Shown piece by piece: positions 38,723-50,815 of a stretch of 64,000 nucleotides of DNA. How positions within the stretch are numbered: the first letter of the stretch is position 1; each line of letters opens with the position of its first letter. Below the pieces are notes generated by a model. The model worked only from the letters and a program-made list of their open reading frames with translations. It searched no databases and was not told the origin of the DNA. The position numbers and the translations under genes were made by a program. Source of the stretch: Gordius sp. MW1 (lineage: Eukaryota; Nematomorpha; Gordioida; Gordea; Gordiidae); assembly GCA_964036665.1 (NCBI GenBank), contig OZ038526.1, positions 12,028,001 through 12,092,000 on the forward strand, read 5' to 3'.

Positions 38723-38907
38723 TTCTTAAAGGAAAGATTAAATATTGAATTAATGGAAGCAATAAACCTAACTATTATCCATAATTTTTATAAAAATTAA
38801 AGTTTTAAATTGTACAAGTTTGGATGAGATTTTATCGATTTTCCAGTTTAGATGAAAGTCGATTTAAGGTGAAATATAGTTTATAACTATATTTTCCATA
38901 TCAAATA

Positions 38908-40455
38908 CTAGCTGACCCGGCAAACGTTGTTTTGCCATATTAAAAATATTAAAAAAAAAATTAAAAAATTGAAATAAGAAAATTTAAAACTACCAAAAAA
39001 AAACTTAAAAACTCAACTAAACGAAAAATAACAAATAATTGATATTTTTAAGGGTGGTTAAAAACACAAAATTTTACCTCAATAATGTTCGAATTCAAAT
39101 TTTCATGAAGCAAATTTTTTTTAAGTCAAATTTACCTATAATCAAAAAAAAATATCGCGCCTGGCCTTTATGATAAAATATAAACAAAAGGCGGATACGG
39201 ATACGCATATAGGTTATTTAACGAAAAATAACAAATAATTGATATCTTTAAGGGTGGTTAAAAACACAAAATTTTACCTCAATAATGTTCGAATTTAAAT
39301 TTTCATGAAGCAAATTTTTTTAAGTCAAATTTACCTATAATCATGGGCGTAGCCAGGTTTTGGATTAGGGGGGGGGCAAAACGTTTAAAAGTTCAATTAG
39401 AGGGGGGCAAAACATAAATTTTTCAAAGTTTTTGCATTGAAAAAAATTTGGTTTCGCAATTTAGGGGGGGGGGGCAGCCGAGGATTTAAATAAAAAAACC
39501 CTTAAAAATTAAAAAAAAATTATGTTTTGCCCCACCCCCTAATTAGCCAGGCAGGCGGGGGCAGGGGGCGCGGCTGCCCCCCCCCCTATTTGAACTTAAT
39601 TCCAATTAATACAGATGCTTATTAGCGAATTTACACAAAAATAAAAGATCACTATGGAAATCGTCAAATCTAACACGATTTCCATACACGGATCAATGCC
39701 ATCCAATTATATTTTAACGCGTTTTCTTTTTAATATTTTATTTACCAATGTTTACCCATGTGATTATTAGAATAAACTACTATTTGTTTAAAAAAAAAAT
39801 TGTTTTGGTAAAATAAAATTTAAATTACGGTTGCATGAAAATTTTTGGATAGTCGAGACCTTTTTTTTTTGCTCTCATGAAAATTGTTGGGTAGTCAAGA
39901 CCTTTTTTTTTAATCTGCCCCCCCCCCTAATTCAAAACCTAGCTACGCCCATGGATATATCAACATTTATTGGCACTTTGTTAAAAGTATTTTCATTTTT
40001 CTCCTTGTTTAACGTGCAAAAAATGACAAAATTAGATTTTTTAATTTATTTAGCCACGCAGGAGGGGGGGGGGGACACGACCGTCCTATAATAATAATAA
40101 TAATTGAAGCAAAAAATGGCTTTGATAGTGCGTAAAAAGTTTTCATTTACCGCAACACATGCCTACTGCATTTATCACCAGACTACCTACACGATAGTAG
40201 ATAGATAAGATACGCAGCAGTACGTGATGAGGGCAGGGCGTTTGATTGACGTTCGATACCGCGTCAAAACGCATAAAACCCAATATCTCAAAAACTACTC
40301 GACCGATTTGGCTGGAACATATATTAAAACACGCTCCGGAGTGGCGGGAATAAACTGTGAAATTTTGAGCCAAATCGGTCTGGTAGTTCTCCAAAAAAGG
40401 TGGCGCCATACATATATATATACACACATACATAGTTTCATTTTTATATATAAGA
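38908..40455 (-). mobile_element. Non-autonomous Helitron, copy 1
   Basis: Read on the minus strand, it starts TCTTATATATAAAAATG after A and ends ggcaaaacaacgtttgcc (hairpin), GGGTCAGCTAG before T. Insertion between A and T, the 5' TC and the 3' hairpin plus CTAG are Helitron hallmarks. It has no helicase. Internally a block of about 120 bp (gaaaaataacaaataattg to aagtcaaatttacctataatc) is present twice, and a G-run TIR element sits at 39343-39952. It is almost identical to the copy at 56862-58437, so it moved recently. Confidence 0.85.
39343..39952. mobile_element. G-run TIR element nested in Helitron copy 1
   Basis: The left end is atgggcgtagccaggttttg and the right end is aaaacctagctacgcccat. 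The ends are inverted. Inside, G or C runs of 7-11 nt alternate with gcaaaacataaatttttc- and ggcagccgaggattt-type blocks. The same insertion is present in Helitron copy 2, so it preceded the Helitron's duplication. Relatives are at 51244-51431 and 21030-21187. Confidence 0.7.
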
Positions 40456-41240
40456 TAATAATACATTTTACTAAAAATAGATTATAATGTAATGTATAAT
40501 TTACACTAAAGAGAAATTTTATTAAAAGTAGATATTTTCCGTGTTTTTTAAAATTTTTTTGATTTGTGTCATCAATTGATATGGGTGGTTTAAATGACTG
40601 AAATAAAAATAAACCAAATAACCGTAAATATATTATCACTTATGTTGGCACCTTATCTTAGTAGCATGGCACCCGAAGTACACGAGTACCCACCTCCACT
40701 GATTTTGATAGACCTTATATAAACCATTTACCAGAGACCAGAAAAGCCCGGCCCGCTGCCCGCCCAGCCAACGGGCCGGGCAACTATATTTTCAGGCGAA
40801 CCCGGGCGGGCACCATAACAGGATTCGGGTTTAATGAGATTCTTTTTTACAATTATTTTGTCATTTTTCTATTTGATAGGATAATAGGTATTCGTAGTTC
40901 CTTTTCAAGAGCACCGCCCGCTATAGGCCTGAAAAGCTAGATTTCTCACCCGAACCCGACACATAAAGTCAGAAAACATTAGCGATGTTAAATTTAATGC
41001 TTTAACAAATTGATTATTTGATTACAAAAATTATCAAAAATAATGAACTTCAAATTAAAAAATTGATTAAATGGAATAATATAAAAATAATCATAGATTT
41101 AGATATTAATTCTATAATATTATATGATGGCATATTTTTAAATAAAGCAGGTTATTAAAAATATTTTTTAAAAATATTTATTGTTCAAGTTATATAAATT
41201 TTCTAATAAATCCCATTTTCATTAAGATAGGCGGCACCCG
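40456..41240. other. Intergenic DNA with a GC-rich patch
   Basis: At 40745-40791 a GC-rich imperfect palindrome (agcccggcccgctgcccgcc, ccaacgggccgggca) stands out, with cgaacccgggcgggcacc and cacccgaacccgacac nearby. This looks like the end of a GC-motif DNA transposon, but matching ends were not found. The rest is AT-rich. Confidence 0.45.
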
Positions 41241-41425
41241 GTCAAAGTAGCAGAAAAATAGCAGCCAAATTGGTCAGATATCGTCAGAATTCATCAAGAT
41301 TGGGGTTAGAGTCATGGGTTAGGAATACATCAGAAATTCTTTCCCCATTGGAGATTTAATTCTAATATCTTGATTATCTAAAAAAATATTTTTCTGCTAC
41401 TTTTTCATCATTCTGCTACTTTGAC
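41241..41425. mobile_element. 185-bp MITE-like element
   Basis: The left end gtcaaagtagcagaaaaata and right end cattctgctactttgac are inverted repeats, with a second inner pair (tagcagcc / tctgctact). There is no coding capacity. The target duplication was not resolved. Confidence 0.6.
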
Positions 41426-43960
41426 AGGTATTCGATATGGCGCTATGAGTGATCGCCCCCGACCCCTAACAATTTTTCGATCCAACCCTCATACGACTCG
41501 AAAGCATTTTAAATATTTCAGTCACCGGTACATGCCTTTACAAGCCGCATGGTATGCTAAAAAAGGATAAATAAAAAAATTTTCAAAGAAAATATGAATT
41601 AGGTCTTTCATATATTAAGTAAATTTATAACAAATAAGTGGACACTTGTCCATCATATAAGCAATTAACAATATGCTAAGGAGTCAATCACTTGTCAAAT
41701 GACAGGTACTTGTAAGTCAGATTATAATATAAAAAGTCCAGCCCAGAGACGACGTGGTAAAATAGGTGCTAAAAAAAGACTTAATAGATGTGAAAATGCA
41801 ATATATTAATTATATTAATTGACGTTAGCAATTATAAAAATTTAATGTTTCAGAAGATTGCATTTGTAAATAAATATTACTGTTGTAATTAATGTGCGCA
41901 TTTTAATTATCATATTAATTTATTCAATAGAATTTAAATGTACCCGGGTGACTAGCAACCTGCTAAAGCTATAAATTAATTATGATGAATTTTTATAACC
42001 ATTAAAAACACCTTAAATAAAAGGGATTTGAGATAAAAAACTTACATAATTAATAAATTGCATAGCAATTAAAAAATTTGTTGACGTTAACGGCCTTGAA
42101 AGTGTATGGGTGCCAACATTTGGGTTCAATGGCGCTCAAAATTGTAAAATACCTTAAATATTATGTTTTTCAAATGACTAATGTTGTTATATAGCGCATC
42201 ATTGAAGACCTGTGTTCTTAAAGAGATTAACCCGCGAGAGTATTATTCGTGGGGTATTTCGAAACCCCACGCAAATTATAAATTAAAATATGAAACGCAA
42301 TTTAAGTCTAATGAATTTGGTCCTTTACAGGCCTAGTACCATCACCATTAAAAGAGTGTAGCGTGAGATGCGCCTACCTAACGTACAGTCCCTTTTTTAT
42401 ATTGATTCTCTCCCCTATGATCCTAAATCTTAGATAAAGCATCGCCACATGTGCCGTATTTTCTGGCTACATTCGTGAAGTTTAGACTATTTCTACGCAT
42501 AGCACAGCACATAGCGTGTTGTTGACAAACAACTAGCCAACACCCCCTAAGGATATATTTTAATGCCACATCCGAGTATTTTGCCCCACACATTGAATGT
42601 CTCCAAAATAAAAGACTATCATTGTGGCTGTGGCTATTTTATGCACAGCTTTATCACTCTAGCAGACCCCTTGTCGTGCCCATTACGTCACTACAAATGA
42701 CAAAAATACTATTTAACAACCTTTTCACAACCGCGCTACGCTAAGTTAACTCTATATTTGTAAAATATTTGTATCGTTTAATCACAATTTTTAAAAAATA
42801 TTGATCTTGCCTATCTATTTTAAGAACTTGCTGTCTTAATAATAAAGCAAATTTCCCTTTTTAACGGTGACTGGTTAATAATTAGTTAGTTTTTACGAAT
42901 GCTAAATATATTTAAATTAATCCATTTATTATTAAATTTTTACAATTTTAATAAAAGAATTGCATTTATAGTGGTACAGCAACAATCAGAAGCAATATAA
43001 TAGACATTCAGAGGTAATTTTACTACAATGGTTCATTTATAAAGTAATTAGTGATCTCATTGTGTGTGCGACTCATGGCCCATGTCCGGAAAATTTAGGG
43101 TTGGGCATGAACATAAATTATTCTCAGGTGGGCCAGCCTGAGCTCAAGCCCGAGGTCCGAAAGCTAAAATTTTAATCATTTTTTGATTTCTAAAAAATCG
43201 CGTTGTATAAAACTCTCTTATATTATATCTTTAGCTTGTAAGTTTAAGCTATGGTGAAGAGGGAAGAGCAATACTTAGCTTAGATGGAGATGAATAGCTG
43301 AAGATAGATGTTTTAGCCAAATAAGACAAAACACAAACCAAACATATTGAAAAATCTTTAAAGGATTTTAAATTAGTATGGTCAGGGCGAGGTAAGGGCA
43401 TATGGAGAGGATTTATATGCTTTAAAGCATAATATAAGAGAATCTACAAAATTAATTAATAGGTTAACAGACGAATAAATAACGGTAAAAAGACTGATCA
43501 CCACCATCTAAGTGACAATTTAAAAACTCTATACACATTCAAATTTAATAGTTTCCTTTATAAGTTTTATGCTAAATACCTTTCAAGCAGTAGCAGCACA
43601 TCGCTCAACCTAATTAGCTAGCGCCAGGGGTTGCTATTACTAGTCGTGCCTAGCCCCCAAGCATTTTAATCAACCACTACTAACCGCGTAGAGTATTGAC
43701 CATTGTTATTACCTTTCATGCATAATGGCAATCACCCATGGCACTTGAGTGGTGTAGTGGTAATACACACGAGATTAGTCAGATGCCAAGAGGCAATTAA
43801 CACTCCGTTAATCAAGTTAAAAATGGTGACTAGGATAAAATAGCTATAACTTAGGTATTTTAGTGGTTAGTATATATTAATAATTAAAAAAGCCCCCATA
43901 ATTCTCCACACTAGACTTGACCAACCAAGTGTTAAAGTCAAAATGTACTCTTCAAAAAAA
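41426..43960. other. Intergenic DNA downstream of the RNF126-like gene
   Basis: Apart from isolated repeat words (aattgcatagcaatt at about 42057), nothing coding was recognised. A tRNA-like ggtgtagtggtaatacac at 43752 lacks a B box. The last few hundred bases before 43961 are probably the 3' UTR of the minus-strand gene. Confidence 0.45.
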
Positions 43961-46900
43961 TTAGCAGCCATGTTTTGCATCACTCAGATGGCCCCGATTT
44001 ATTAAACGTATACAGTATAAAAAAGTATAATCATTACTAAAACCGTGGGTGCTTGTGTGAGAGTCCGAGGGAGGCTGGTTGCGGTTGCTAAAGGTGCGCG
44101 GAATGGGTCTACGAATGTGGGACGAGGTTGCGGGAGGCGAGCTGTGGGGGTGAGATGGGGCGGGAGGAATCGGGTGAGAATGTTGAGGACGGTAGGGGGG
44201 CGGCGGAACCCTGTATGAAGAGGGCGGAGAGAGGGGAATCCTGGGGGAGGCTAGGTCTGTTTGAGGGGCTTGTCTGTACGAAGGGGACAGGGGCTGGGGC
44301 CCATGTGGATCGGAGACCGATTTGCGGCATATGGGGCAGGTACCGTGCTACATCGGGCGCAAATAATAAAAGGCAATGAAGTGCGCACATTTTTTTAACT
44401 TGTCGTAAGGAGATAACAAATTGGAAAACCTGCAAGCCAATTCAATTAGTTTTTGAACAAATCCGGTCAATACTCGTCAAATATTTCCACGACAAGTGTG
44501 AAAAGTTTTAAAAAATTAAGCCAATAAAGTCATACCATTGAACAAGACTAACGCTTAAAACAAGTGCCTTGAATGAGGGTTGACTGTCACAAAATTTGTC
44601 GCCCTGCTTCACCCGTTTTCATTTTACAGCTAAACTGTAAAACATTTAAATTTTTTACCAACTCGAGCCAAGGTATTATGCATTCTTTGTGGAACCAATG
44701 CTCACAGGGTAAAGCCTTGACTTTTTCCTTGATTTTGAAGTACTCCATGCATATTGAGCATTGTAATTCTTGATCTGATGGATATTTTTTGAGTATTAAA
44801 TGGTTATAATAAATGATGGGATGTACTAATTCATATCTATTTTATAAGGTATTATACCTATATCGGTGGATTGAACGATTTCAGTGGGTAAGTTATCAAT
44901 GATGTGACGTGGAGCTGGAGGTATACCCTGGCCTTCAATCTGATTAAACAATTGTTCCATGATATTTTCGAGTGCTCCAGGGCCCCATGCATAATCCCTA
45001 ACATTACCAAATAGTCCAAATGGTTGAGGCTGATGCGTTGAGCTTCCAGGGCCATTATCATAGCTATGGTACTCCATAAAGGTGCTAAGGTTTATTAAAA
45101 AGTAAATTTACTAAAATGTCATCTACGATTTAAAGGTATATTCACACATTTATTGCTAGTGGCGTAAAACGGTTTGTCAAAAAAACCATCAAATATATAA
45201 AAAATTGGTCTTAAACTTCTATTAAAACAATTCAGGATAAAAAATTATCAAAACCTTGCCTATAATTTTTTTGGCTAATTACTAAAATTTCAACAACTTT
45301 ATTGTCAAAACAATTAAATCATTAAACCATCAGATGTCCTTAACATAAAGAGATTAACCTTAGCCATTTTAAACATATTTAATGTCTTATCCCCAAAGAA
45401 TGAAATTAAAACAAATTTAACAACTCGGGCCTTCGGCCCTCGTGGGAAGGGGGAGAAGGGAAGGGGAGTAGGGGAAGGGAAGAGGGGAAGGGAAGAGGGG
45501 AAGGGGGAACTCTTCTATACTCCGTATAAACGTAGCATATTTGCTATGCAATTTATGGGCGAGAAAGGTGGGAAGGGGCGAGAATACCTATAGGGGGTAT
45601 TAGATGCAAAATAATTAGTTAATTAGTTATAGGCCCTTGTAGGGGAGGACATAGGGTAATTATCAATGTTAACCAATTCAAAAACGAAAAAAAATTTCGA
45701 TTTATTTGGCCAATGGTCATTTTTTTATTGGTCAGTAGCCAGCGGACGGTCAAAAATTCATATTATCATTGGTATTAACATGAACAAATATTAATTTAAT
45801 TTAAAAAAATTAAAAAAAAAATTTGTCCCCTCACTGACTTGAACCCCACACCTCCAGTTCACAAGCCGGCGCTATAACCACTATACCATGCTGGCTTTAA
45901 AATAGTAGAAGTTATTATGTTATTTATATAGATGATGAAATAATAAAGTTGTGTTTTATGTTTAGAAAATCAATATATTTCGTCGGTCAGTAGCCAGCGG
46001 ACGGTCAAAAAGTCATATTATCAATGGTATTAACAAAAACAAAATATTAATTTAATGTAAAAAAAAAATTAAAAAAAAGTTTTTTTTTAGTTTTAAAAAA
46101 GGGCTAAATTCTTAAACTACCAGCCCGATTGCTCGAAACTTTACCCGTAGGTGCCCAGGGCGGCCGGGGGTAAAATAACCTTTTCAGATTCCTAAAATAC
46201 CTTTTCACTTTAAAAATATCGGACATTTCCCTGCCACACGTGCGGTGTAATATCTATGACACGTAGAAAAATTTTACTAATTATATAAACTTACGCGCGC
46301 CATCTAATAAAGTACAATTCGTGTCTGAGTTTAATAGTAGATTCACTTTAATTAGAAATAACGGGCTATGCTTATACCTTTGAAGGAGGTTTCGAATTTT
46401 GTGTTAGTTTCTATCGATATATTTTATCGTAAATTAGAATCTAATACCTATATTATTTTTTTAAATATTACTTTTTAGGTTTTCTATGAAATCACAATCT
46501 AATTAAATGAAATATATTAACCCAATAAAAAAATATATATGCATTTATAAGGTTAAAAATATATATTACATAGTTGGCTGTCTGTTAGACCATCTATAAT
46601 AAATTTTTAGGTTATATATAAAATTTGGCCAATGGTCATTTTTTTCATTGGTAAGCAGCCAGGACACGGTAAAAGTGGATATAAATTCATAAGTCAAAAA
46701 AAACGAAAAAAAAAATTTCGAATCACATTTTGGCCAATGGTCATTTTTTCCATCGGTCAGGAGCCAGCGGACGGCCAAAAAGTCATAATAGCAATGGTAG
46801 TAACAGGAACAATCATAATAGTCAAAAAAAACGAAAAAATAAACTCGGATTCACATTTTGGCCAATGGTCATTTTTTTCCATTGGTCAGCAGCCAGCACA

Positions 46901-49900
46901 CGGTAAAAGTGGATATAAATTCACAAGAGTAAAAAAAACGAAAAAAAAATTTTCGAATCACATTTTGGCCAATGGTCATTTTTTTCCATTGGTCAGCAGC
47001 CAGGACACAATAAAAGTGGATATAAATTCATAATAGTCAAAAAAAACGAAATAAAAGTTTTCGAATCACATTTTGGCCAATGGTCATTTTATTCCATTGG
47101 TCAGCAGCCAGCGGACGGCCAAAAAGTCATAATAGCAATGGTAGGAACAGGAACAATCATAATAGTCAAAAAAAACGAAAAAAATAATTTCGATTCACAT
47201 TTTGGCCAATGGTCATTTTTTCCATCGGTCAGGAGCCAGCGGACGGCCAAAAAGTCATAATAGCAATGGTAGTAACAGGAACAATCATAATAGTCAAAAA
47301 AAACGAAAAAATAAACTCGGATGCACATTTTGGCCAATGGTCATTTTTTTCATTGGTCAGCAGCCAACGGACGGCCAAAAAGTCTTATTATCAATGATAG
47401 TAACAAGAACAATCATAAAAGTCAAAAAAAACTCCGGGATTCTAACCCAAAAACTAGTTAAATTGCATAGCAATTAAAAGTAAACAACTTTTATTTATGT
47501 TTATTATATAACATTGGTCAGCAGCCAGCGGACGGCCAAAAAGTCATAATAGCAATGGTAGAAACAGGAACAATTATAGTAGTCAAAAAAAACGAAAAAA
47601 ATGATTTCGATTCACATTTTGGCCAATGGTCATTTTTTTCATTGGTCAGCAGCCAGCGGACGGCCAAAAATTCTTATTATCAATGATAGTAACAAGAACA
47701 ATCATAAGAGTCAAAAAAAACTCCGGGATTCCAACCCCAAAACTAGTTAAATTGCATAGCAATTAAAAAGTAAACAACTTTTATTTATGTTTATTTATAA
47801 CTAGTTAAATTGCATAGCATTAAAAGTAAACAACTTTTATATTTATTATATAACCAAAACTAGTTAAATTGCATAGCAATTAAAAGTAAACAACTTTTAT
47901 TTATGTTAATTATATAACTAGTTAAATTGCATAGCACAACTTTTATCTATGTTTATTATATAATAGATAATTTAACAAATCTTATATATAACACACCGAG
48001 GGAGATAGAGATGAGGGGTGGGGCACCTCTTATGCATAGCAATTAAAAATAACACAGCGAGGGAGATAGAGATGAGGGGTGGGGCACCTCTTTCTCATCC
48101 ATTAATTTAAAAAAGCGATAACCTAATATACCCAATGCAAATAGATAGGGTAACGGACGACGGACGACGGACGACGGACGGACACCAAAAAACGATCCCA
48201 TAAATTGCATAGCAATTAAAAATATTAAGCCTAATGCTTTTTGTCTTTTTAATATAAATTATGCTTACCATTAAATTAAGGGTAATATAAAATAGTTATA
48301 TAGGACTAAAAGTCATGGGCAGCTACGTAAAATAATGATTATTTATAATATGACTTTTCATCTAAAGGCAAAACTTACATTAGGCCACCAGGATCCATTT
48401 GCAACACAGCATTGCCATTGCCAACCCAATTCATAATTTGTTCAAGTAATCTACATTAGAAAAATATAAAAAATTTCAAATAATATAGCTCAGCAAGTTG
48501 GGTTATAAGACATCATATAAAATTTAAAATCATATAAAAAGTAGTTAAAAACTGGTTTTATGGTATATTAGAATAATACAAAAACATTTTATTCCAAAAC
48601 ATTATTTTAATACAAATTTTTTTGGCCTTGAGCTTTGATCAATACTTTTTTAGTGAAAATTAAAGGTTAATTGAAAAAAGCCTTTATTAGATAAGGGTCC
48701 AAAAGTCAAATCAATTGTGAAGTTTTTGATAAAAAAATTTTGAAACAAGAAACACAAGTTGGACATAGAATATTACAAAGTTTGGCATAAAATGTCATAT
48801 TATTAACTATCCTTAAATGAATTTAAAGCACTTTAATATAAATACCTATTAAATTATACTAAATTATAATTAAATAACTAAAGTAGTAAGCCATAAAATA
48901 TAGTTAGCTTTTTTCAAGCTGTTTTTATTCAGGCAATAAGTTAGACTTAAAAGGCCCTTAATATAAAGTTTATCTTTTTAAATATCATAATCATTATTAA
49001 CAGACAATTTTTCATTTCTTTATAGCAAGCATTGTTTTTAATATTGTAACAAAAATTTATATATGGAAAATATTCATACGTTTCTAATCCTGTAACATGA
49101 TGAAATGGTGCTTGAGTATGATTTTCACTGAAAATCACAGAATTTAAAATTATTTATAATTACAAAGCAATTTTTAACATCTAATATATTTCTAAATGAG
49201 AGCAAATTATTTTTCATAAATTTAATGCAAATTGCAATACTTTATAATAAAAATTTAAGAATTAAATTTGTATTTCTCATAATTGAATATTTAAAACTCA
49301 TTCAAAAGAATGGTTATAGCACATAAAAAATGACATCTAAGCTTTTGACTATAAGTTAATAGAGATAGCTTAACTTGAAATGTTAACAGATTTCATTTGA
49401 CTATTTTAGATTAAGCCTTATATAATTGTAGAACAAAATTAGCCTTTTTTAAAATATCTTTAATTTTGTAAAGTAATAATTTAAATGCCACATTTATTAT
49501 AATTATTTTACATAGGTGGGATAACTATCTGGGGGAAAGAGCTTGTTTGAGCATTTGAAAAAGCACCCTGACTTTCATTAATTCTATTAGGGTTGTGTGC
49601 AGACTGTCGATAGTTTCCTGTAGGTGCAGGTGTAGGATGGGGATTTGTAGCTAATCCCCTTCTAAGAAAGTTTTGGAAGAAATTTGATGTAGGAGAATCT
49701 TCATTTTGAATACTTGAAGTAACTGGTGTCTGATTTTTTGCAGTAAATATATGTTAATGTCAATTAAATCAATAAAATAGAGATTTTTAACCTATAGAAA
49801 AAAAGGACTCTATATATTTTGGTACCTGATTAAGAGTTGCTTGATTAAATGGCTGGCCATTCTCACTATATTTTAAGCTTTTAAAAATAGTATAAAATAT

Positions 49901-50178
49901 TACCTGAGTAGAGGTGAAAATTCTTCAATAAAGCCTGTGTGGCAATGAGGGCATAAAAAATCCTAATTATATAATTATTGTTTCTTATAATTTTAATTTA
50001 AAATGTGTATTTGTTAAATTATTATTAAATAATCTATTATATATTATAACCAGGCAAATTATATGTCCCGTCCATAATATATTTTATAAATTTCATAATA
50101 ATTTACTGCGCTTGGTATCACTTCTCTAGCACATTGATGGCAAAAAAATTTCATAATTGGATTTATATCATCAACCAT
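43961..50178 (-). CDS. RNF126/RNF115-like RING-H2 E3 ubiquitin-protein ligase
   Basis: Eight coding exons (minus): 50178-50107, 49962-49904, 49865-49826, 49729-49512, 48450-48379, 45084-44858, 44774-44659 and 44347-43961. All are GT-AG with matching phases, giving 1191 nt or 396 residues. Exons 1-2 encode an N-terminal zinc finger (CHQC about 20 residues before CPHC), then IEEF, as in RNF126/BCA2. Exons 3-6 are disordered and end with DYAWGPGALENIMEQLFNQ, the conserved block before the RING. Exons 7-8 give a C3H2C3 RING: CSIC, CEHWFHKEC, and CPIC after the exon junction; the E2-contacting Trp is in PWLEL. A Pro/Ser-rich tail of about 120 residues follows. Family members ubiquitinate receptors and mislocalised membrane proteins, the zinc finger binding ubiquitin or BAG6. 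No in-frame ATG precedes 50178 before a stop. Intron 2 is 38 nt; intron 5 (3.3 kb) is full of repeats. Confidence 0.94.
45420..45625 (+). repeat. CUUCGG-hairpin repeat, copy 5 (RNF126-like intron 5)
   Basis: aactcgggccttcggccctc opens the copy. A GGGGAA-rich purine tract, cttctatactccgtataaac, gtagcatatttgctatgc and gaataccta-taggggg follow. It lies antisense to the host gene. Confidence 0.65.
45838..45897 (-). repeat. tRNA-His-like SINE segment
   Basis: On the minus strand: ggtatagtggttatagcgcc (A box region), cggcttgtgaactggaggtg (anticodon-arm-like, loop with GTG) and ggggttcaagtc (B-box-like). The order resembles tRNA-His(GUG), but the acceptor stem and the 3' half of the T arm are not preserved. 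It is a relative of 2213-2300. Confidence 0.5.
46085..46250 (+). repeat. Helitron 5'-region fragment
   Basis: aaagggctaaattcttaaac, taccagcccgattgctcg and aaactttacccgtaggt match the 5' region of the Helitron at 13193-13400. No 3' end belonging to it was found nearby, so it is a fragment in RNF126-like intron 5. Confidence 0.6.
46465..47450 (+). repeat. Repeat cluster F: CCAATGG hairpin array, duplicate of 12.1 kb
   Basis: The leading segment (tactttttaggttttctatg, gttggctgtctgttagacc) is shared with 12095-12260. It is followed by eight or so hairpin units with ttggccaatggtcattttt, ccattggtcagcagccag, either gacacggtaaaagtggata or cggacggccaaaaagtcat, and aaaaaacgaaaaa. Units with the two endings alternate. 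It lies within an intron of the RNF126-like gene. Confidence 0.7.
47450..47965 (+). repeat. Tandem 'aactagttaaattgcatagc' repeat
   Basis: The unit aactagttaaattgcatagc / aattaaaagtaaacaactttt / atttatgtttattatata occurs about five times, the last four in tandem with 55-70-bp spacing. The insert between the first and second copies is another CCAATGG hairpin unit. Confidence 0.7.
48000..48095 (+). repeat. Direct repeat containing the Foldback target sequence
   Basis: caccgagggagatagagatg plus aggggtggggcacctctt is present twice, about 53 bp apart. The same sequence, interrupted, flanks the Foldback-like element at 3490-3510 and 5248-5275. Confidence 0.65.
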
Positions 50179-50815
50179 GTATGTATGTAAAACTTTAAGC
50201 TCTAAACGCCAAAGAATCTTTCACGAGGTGTGATAATATAAATATCAGTAGGTCCTAAACTAAAAGAGATAAGAATAGATTAGCTAAATTAGTCTCTATT
50301 TTAAGTATTTTTCTGGATGGCATGTAAATCAGTTATTATTTGGTTCGCGTTACCACCCGAGCCCTCTCTTCATAATACCCGAACCGGAATCGTTTTAAAA
50401 CTTTATTACAATATTACATTAAAACAAGCCACATATATGGGGGTTGTAAGGTTTTCAATTTAATTTAGCCTTATGTAATGATTCTACGATATATGCTTAA
50501 CTTAATATTGTCTCCTCAGTGTGTTGATAAGAGAATATATTATGACTAATCAATTGTTTTAAGCCACACTAGAATTTATTCTTAGTCAACATAGCTAATT
50601 TATTATAAAAGTGGTAACAGACGCGCTCGATTAAACCCGCTGGTAAAAGAATTAGACACAATGTGTACCCCCATCATCAGTAGTCAATCGTGAGAAGTCC
50701 TCTTTGGCGTAAGGTCCATATTTGCTCATTTATCCTCCTTCATTTTATAAAACCTATCCAAAATTACTAAATGAGGAGCGTCTTGAATCTTTCTTTTCTA
50801 TAAATTTTTGTCACA
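50179..50815. promoter_or_regulatory. Upstream region of the RNF126-like gene
   Basis: This stretch precedes the start codon on the minus strand and should include its 5' UTR and promoter. No specific element is recognisable. Confidence 0.3.

Noticed and set aside
40143-40639. Frames of 85-115 codons near the Helitron 5' end
   Set aside because: The same frames recur in the second Helitron copy (58129-58599) and show no domain; they are by-products of the element's sequence.
43745-43805. tRNA-like ggtgtagtggtaatacac
   Set aside because: No B box at the proper distance and no cloverleaf.
44128-44379. Plus-strand open frame rich in Gly/Arg/Glu
   Set aside because: It is the antisense of the Pro/Ser-rich last exon of the RNF126-like gene.
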